Assembly: GCA_025462725.1 (NCBI GenBank)
Contig: JAOAPE010000011.1
Location: 62,001 to 126,000, forward strand
DNA from: Terriglobales bacterium
GTDB taxonomy: Bacteria; Acidobacteriota; Terriglobia; Terriglobales; Acidobacteriaceae
DNA: 64,000 bases
Direction of reading: 5' to 3'
The translations under genes and the position numbers were made by a program. Positions 59,803-64,000 of the stretch are shown piece after piece; within the stretch, counting starts at the first letter, position 1; each line of letters begins with the position of its first letter. The notes under the pieces were generated by a model. It was not told where the DNA came from. It ran no database searches and saw only the letters and a program-made list of their open reading frames with translations.

Positions 59803-61181
59803 CTCCGCTGCGTGAGCTTTATACAAACGTGGTTTTCCCAATGTTCGAAAGCCAACGATTCAGCGGCTTGCCATCAAGATTAGAGCGACTGAAAACTATT
59901 GAAAAGCAATCCTTGGAGATTAATCGACAGCAGCAGTGGGAAGCGCTGAAACGGCTGTGCAAGCATGCTTATGAGACCGCTCCGTTCTATCGCGCTCGTT
60001 TCGATGCCCACGGTTTGCATCCAGAGCGAATGAATTCTCCTGCGGATCTGCAGAAGATCCCAGTGCTGACGAGAGATGAGATTCGGCAGAATTTCGCAGA
60101 TTTAAGGTCGCGGAGTTTCAAGGAAAGCGAACTTTCGAAGTCAGCAACAGGTGGGACAACGGATACGCCGGTCGCCTTTTATCGCGATCAAGAATCTGTA
60201 CTTGAAAAAAATGCGGTGCAACAACGACTGAACGAATGGGCGGGATACGTTCCAGGGGACAAGACATTTTTTCTTTGGGGCGCGCAATCAGACTATCCGC
60301 AAAATCCCAGTTGGCGTTGGCGTTTGTATGATCGGTACGTGATGCGCCGACATTGGGCCGCCACCTCCCTATTCAATGAAGAAAGCTTAAGCGCGCACTT
60401 GCGTGACTGGAACGAATTGCGTCCGGATGTTGTATTTGCGTACCCGACTCCTCTCACTCTTTTTTGCCAGTACCTCGAAAATAGTGGAACGCGATTCCAC
60501 CTCCCGCGGACGATTATTTGCACCGCCGAGCCGCTACTAGACGAGCAGCGCGAGACGATGCGGCGAGTATTGGGGGTCGATCCTTTCGAGCATTATGGCA
60601 GCAGGGAAGTAGGCATGGTGGCTGCACAGTGTTCGCAGAAAACTGGAATGCATGTTGATCCGGTTGCGGTCTTTATTGAACATCTGCCGGTTGACGGCGG
60701 AGAGAGCGGGCTGCATGAGATGGTCATCACGGACCTGCTGAATTACGGGATGCCGCTAATTCGATATCAAGCAAACGATTGCTCGTTGCTGACGGACGGA
60801 GTTTGCGATTGCGGGATAGGATTTCCCCTGATAAAGCGTGTGATGGGACGCACGACTGACAACTTCTTCCTGCCGAACGGCGATGTGGTGCCGGGAATCT
60901 CATTTCAGAACCGAATCATCAAGGTGTGTCCGGGGATAAAAAAGATACAAGTTATTCAAGAGAGTATCGCCCAATTTCATATCCGGTATGTTCCGACTGA
61001 GGCTTTTTCAAACGCGGACATCCAAACTCTCGATGCGAAACTCCGCGAGTTTCTCGGAACAACTGTGACTTGGAAATTCGAGAAGGTGGATGACATCGAG
61101 AGAGAACGATCGGGCAAAACTCGTTTCTGCATATCTCATGTAAAGAAGCCGGCGAGAGTAGCAGGAGCACCGTCGAGATGA
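59799..61181 (+). CDS. CapK/PaaK-like adenylate-forming enzyme (second copy)
   Basis: A 460-residue paralogue of the preceding protein. The P-loop-like motif reads ATGGTTDTPV, with Asp in place of the second glycine, so nucleotide binding may be changed. YGSREVGMVAAQC and GRTTDNFFL are kept. A pair of such genes in tandem suggests either different substrates or a heteromeric pair. Overlaps of four bases on both sides place it in the middle of a coupled series. Confidence 0.85.
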   Translation: MTPLRELYTNVVFPMFESQRFSGLPSRLERLKTIEKQSLEINRQQQWEALKRLCKHAYETAPFYRARFDAHGLHPERMNSPADLQKIPVLTRDEIRQNFADLRSRSFKESELSKSATGGTTDTPVAFYRDQESVLEKNAVQQRLNEWAGYVPGDKTFFLWGAQSDYPQNPSWRWRLYDRYVMRRHWAATSLFNEESLSAHLRDWNELRPDVVFAYPTPLTLFCQYLENSGTRFHLPRTIICTAEPLLDEQRETMRRVLGVDPFEHYGSREVGMVAAQCSQKTGMHVDPVAVFIEHLPVDGGESGLHEMVITDLLNYGMPLIRYQANDCSLLTDGVCDCGIGFPLIKRVMGRTTDNFFLPNGDVVPGISFQNRIIKVCPGIKKIQVIQESIAQFHIRYVPTEAFSNADIQTLDAKLREFLGTTVTWKFEKVDDIERERSGKTRFCISHVKKPARVAGAPSR

Positions 61182-62275
61182 GCACAATCCAAGAACCCGG
61201 TTCGAAGCTATCCCCGAGCGCATTGATCGCAAATCCGTCTGCGGGCGATTCGGGCGGAGAGTCTTTCCGCATTCTATGTAGTCAACGCGTTGCTCTTGCC
61301 CCTGAACTTGCAAAGGTTACTGATGTGCTCCCCGAAACGCTTGAGAACTGGGTAGAGCGATGTCTCAAGGCGCTAGGCCTGAAAGAGACCGCACGACGCA
61401 GTCGGGATCTGCGAAAGAGTTTTTCACTGCTGCGATACTCCAAGTCTTACGCTGCGGTAGTAACTGTGGGTGATTTGGAAGGTTTGGCGCTAGGAATGTG
61501 GCGGACGCTGCTTGGGAAAAACGGCCCAGTGAATGTGATGTATGGCTGCCTGTGGTACGGAGGCAATTTTCTGAAGCGGGCTTGGATGCGTTATTGTCTG
61601 AGGTCGGTAGATAGCTGCATAGTGTGGGCGACCGTCGAGATCTCGCGTTACGCCTCAACGTATAAACTGCCACAATCCAAATTCGTCTATGTCCCGCATC
61701 ACCATACGATGAAGAATTATCCCGTTGACATCAAGGACGAGGGATACGTTTTCGCCGGGGGCAATCGGGACCGCGATTTCGCAATGTTCGTGGATGCGGT
61801 TCGAACGCTGAATATTCCCTGCATCATCGGCACAAACTGGGCGGACAACGTGAAAGACATTGTTATGCCCGCAAATGTACAAGTCATGGATGTTGGCCCC
61901 GCTGAGTTCCGGCAACTTATGGCTGGAGCAAGAATCGTAGTGATGCCCATGAAATCAGACTACCTTCATGCCGGGGGGCAACAGAGCGTATTGAACGCGA
62001 TGTATCTTGGAAAGCCTGTTGTATTCACTGATGACGAGGGCGGAACGGATTACATAACCGATGGCGAAAGCGGAGTACTGGTCCACTATCGCGATGTTTT
62101 GCAATTGCGAGAAGCTATATGGAAACTTTGGGAGCAGCCCGAAATGGCCCGTGCAATTGGGAATCGCGCGCGAGAAGTTGCACTTCCTTTATCTACTCAG
62201 AACTCCAACGATTTGATCTGGAACCACTGCATCGAAAAAATCCGTGCAGCAAATCTCACAAAACGCTCCAGTTAA
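61178..62275 (+). CDS. Glycosyltransferase, GT-B fold
   Basis: A 365-residue protein with a GT-B-like C-terminal half: YVFAGGNRDRDFAMFVDAVR, QLMAGARIVVMPMK and HAGGQQSVLNAMYLGKPVVF resemble family-4 donor-binding sites, though the usual E-x7-E is changed (GGQQSVLNA). The N-terminal half is divergent (RILCSQRVALAPELAKVTDV). Start at ATG 61178, four bases within the preceding gene. It probably adds a further sugar. Confidence 0.83.
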   Translation: MSTIQEPGSKLSPSALIANPSAGDSGGESFRILCSQRVALAPELAKVTDVLPETLENWVERCLKALGLKETARRSRDLRKSFSLLRYSKSYAAVVTVGDLEGLALGMWRTLLGKNGPVNVMYGCLWYGGNFLKRAWMRYCLRSVDSCIVWATVEISRYASTYKLPQSKFVYVPHHHTMKNYPVDIKDEGYVFAGGNRDRDFAMFVDAVRTLNIPCIIGTNWADNVKDIVMPANVQVMDVGPAEFRQLMAGARIVVMPMKSDYLHAGGQQSVLNAMYLGKPVVFTDDEGGTDYITDGESGVLVHYRDVLQLREAIWKLWEQPEMARAIGNRAREVALPLSTQNSNDLIWNHCIEKIRAANLTKRSS

Positions 62276-62302
62276 TTTGTTCCTAAGACCCTGGGATATT
62301 GA

Positions 62303-63889
62303 ATGCCACCTGTAGAAACCAGCGGAGTAGCTCCCGCGAAAACTGATGTTATCGGCGCGAACTCGTTGACGCGGGCGAAATCGCGCATATTGGTTAATGT
62401 CTCTTCCAATTGGGCAGGATTCATAGCCAATGGCGTTTTGGCTTTTGTCATCACGCCGCTTCTCGTGCATGGGTTAGGAGCCATCGGATACGGTATCTGG
62501 TCGCTTATCGGGCAAGTAACCGGGTATATGGGACTGCTGGACTTTGGAATCCAGATCGCCATAAGCCGATACATAGCGCATCATCACGCTTTGGGCGAGA
62601 AGAAGGAAATCAGCCAAGTGGTCTCCAGCACCATGGCTTTCTTCGCTGTACCCACGGCGATTATTTCCGCAGTGGGTTTGGCGTTGGCCATACTCTTTCC
62701 GCGGCTTTTTACTATTCCGCCGGAGATGGTTTCTGATGTCCGGATTAGCATCATCCTGGTGACCGCATCCGTCGTAGTCACATTCTTGCGCGCATTGTTT
62801 GGATCGTGCTTGGCCGCGATATCCAGGTATGACCTTCTTAGTGTCCGAAACATCTCTTGGGCTGCGTTGAGGGCATTGCTACTTTGGATATTCATCTCAC
62901 GCGGTTACGGGTTAGTTGCGGTGGCTGTTATCAACTTGGTCGTCCAGGCAGTGAACGCCTGGATCGGCTACTACTTGGTGAAGACGCAGATGCCGTGGCT
63001 TGAGATTGGGCCAAAACTGATTGACCGCGGCGTCCTAAAAAAGGTTCTTCACTTCACCTATTATGCGTTTCTGCTTTCGATAGCTAAGCGAATGAAGCTG
63101 TGGACTGATGGCTTAGTCATCGGTTTTGTTCTCGGACCGATTGCCGTTACTTACTACATGATCGGAAGCTTAATCGCCGACCAACTTCGGACTGCGATGG
63201 AATCTGTGGCGTCGTTGTATGCTCCACTCGCGGCACAGATGAACGCGTTAAATCAACGGGATTCAATGCGGAACCTATTTTTGTCCGGATCAAGAGTGGG
63301 TTACATGATGGTTCTGGCCGGGGCAATCGGAGTGGCTATCTTGAGGGAGCCGTTCTTGAGGCTCTGGATGGGACAGGATTTTGCACGGGAGTCCGCGCAA
63401 ATAATGGTGCTCTTGACGTTTGCCGTGGTGATCAACGCGTTGTCACTGACTTGCGGACAGATCCTATATGGCATGAGCAAGCACAAAGTGAATGCATGGC
63501 TCTCGGTGGCTGAGGCTGGCTCAAACCTGGTGCTTAGCATTGTGCTTATACATCGGATGGGTGCCGTAGGAGTCGCTTGGGGCACGGTGATTCCCGCGAT
63601 CATCTTTCAAGCGATAGCTTTGCCGATATACACGATGAAGCTGCTCGATGTGTCCCCCGTCACCTACTACTGGAACGTAATTCTGCGCCCTACGCTGGCG
63701 TCTGTTCCCTACGGGATATTGCTATGGGTGTTCGTCAGACAAGGACTAGTTCAAGGCTGGCTCTCAATGACGCTCGTAGTGCTCCTGGGATTGCTTGTGT
63801 TTGCTGCCATGGCCTGGACGATCTCACTGGAGCCGCAAGAGCGGCAATTCGCGATGAAGATGTTGAGACCTGCAAAGACCTCAGCGTAG
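62303..63889 (+). CDS. Polysaccharide flippase (Wzx/MVF-like)
   Basis: A 528-residue integral membrane protein with about twelve to fourteen spans, of the oligosaccharide flippase/MOP superfamily. The N-terminus (NWAGFIANGVLAFVITPLLV, LGAIGYGIWSLIGQVTGYMG, LLDFGIQIAISRYIA) is typical. It moves lipid-linked repeat units to the periplasm, upstream of the ligase/polymerase. GGGA precedes ATG 62303. It appears to close the glycosyltransferase series. Confidence 0.92.
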   Translation: MPPVETSGVAPAKTDVIGANSLTRAKSRILVNVSSNWAGFIANGVLAFVITPLLVHGLGAIGYGIWSLIGQVTGYMGLLDFGIQIAISRYIAHHHALGEKKEISQVVSSTMAFFAVPTAIISAVGLALAILFPRLFTIPPEMVSDVRISIILVTASVVVTFLRALFGSCLAAISRYDLLSVRNISWAALRALLLWIFISRGYGLVAVAVINLVVQAVNAWIGYYLVKTQMPWLEIGPKLIDRGVLKKVLHFTYYAFLLSIAKRMKLWTDGLVIGFVLGPIAVTYYMIGSLIADQLRTAMESVASLYAPLAAQMNALNQRDSMRNLFLSGSRVGYMMVLAGAIGVAILREPFLRLWMGQDFARESAQIMVLLTFAVVINALSLTCGQILYGMSKHKVNAWLSVAEAGSNLVLSIVLIHRMGAVGVAWGTVIPAIIFQAIALPIYTMKLLDVSPVTYYWNVILRPTLASVPYGILLWVFVRQGLVQGWLSMTLVVLLGLLVFAAMAWTISLEPQERQFAMKMLRPAKTSA

Positions 63890-63911
63890 GACTTCACAAT
63901 CGCAATCATTT

Positions 63912-64000
63912 ATGCAATTCATGGTGAACGGCGAAGAGCGCAAGTTCGAGACGGCTAGATGTGCCTACCTTATCGAAGATGTTGCTCAGGTGATGTTTGA
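63912..64000 (+). CDS. Possible partial gene at the right edge
   Basis: An open frame starts at ATG 63912 (MQFMVNGEERKFETARCAYL and on) and reaches the window end without a stop, 29 complete codons. No ribosome binding site is visible. It may be the beginning of another gene or noise; the fragment is too short to assign. Confidence 0.3.
   Translation, partial: MQFMVNGEERKFETARCAYLIEDVAQVMF

Noticed and set aside
1-64000. tRNA, rRNA, CRISPR array, transposase or integrase genes
   Set aside because: Scanned all intergenic stretches and the protein list by eye; none shows the required structure or motifs.

Overview
The window looks like a chromosomal segment of an Acidobacteriota bacterium, probably class Terriglobia. 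This is an inference from gene content. The signs are Oar-type TonB-dependent receptors with a carboxypeptidase-regulatory-like N-terminus, a small Cys/His protein of a type I associate with this phylum, and an exosortase/PEP-CTERM exopolysaccharide locus driven by sigma-54 activators. I see no rRNA, tRNA, CRISPR array, insertion sequence or prophage gene.

Positions 1-13996 hold mixed housekeeping and envelope genes. They include two Oar-like receptors (the first cut by the window edge), a BlaI/M56 regulator-protease pair, an ABC exporter whose permease carries a GldG-like domain, an Asp/Glu-racemase homologue lacking both catalytic cysteines, a secreted TonB-C-like protein, a BaiN/HI0933-type flavoprotein, an alkyltransferase-like DNA-repair protein and a protein with a histone-H1-like tail. 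Positions 14263-18067 form a tight three-gene sugar-nucleotide unit: a CDP-paratose-epimerase-like SDR, a B12-binding radical SAM enzyme and a UDP-glucose 6-dehydrogenase.

Positions 18077-30155 carry the pentose phosphate pathway in two blocks, tkt-gnd and zwf-pgl. Between them lie a hypothetical gene, a metallophosphoesterase, the Cys/His small gene and a NarL-type two-component pair. Two adjacent 23-bp repeats with compensatory hairpin changes lie just before gnd.

From 30158 to the right edge almost everything serves exopolysaccharide. There is a TPR lipoprotein, a UDP-HexNAc dehydrogenase with a convergent UDP-HexNAc 4-epimerase, a soluble histidine kinase with an NtrC-type response regulator, and a PilZ protein. 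A long co-directional series follows (39027-50806): a receiver-less sigma-54 activator, outer-membrane export protein, beta-barrel, Wzz-like protein, ExeA-like ATPase, tyrosine autokinase, initiating sugar transferase, a second TPR lipoprotein, exosortase and EpsI. Two PEP-CTERM substrate genes come next. The last block (52774-63889) has three glycosyltransferases, a DUF3473-type deacetylase, an O-antigen-ligase-like protein, two CapK-like adenylate-forming enzymes, a further glycosyltransferase and a flippase. Candidate sigma-54 (-24/-12) promoters precede the activator gene and the first PEP-CTERM gene, which suggests one sigma-54 circuit links polymer production with its sorted surface proteins.
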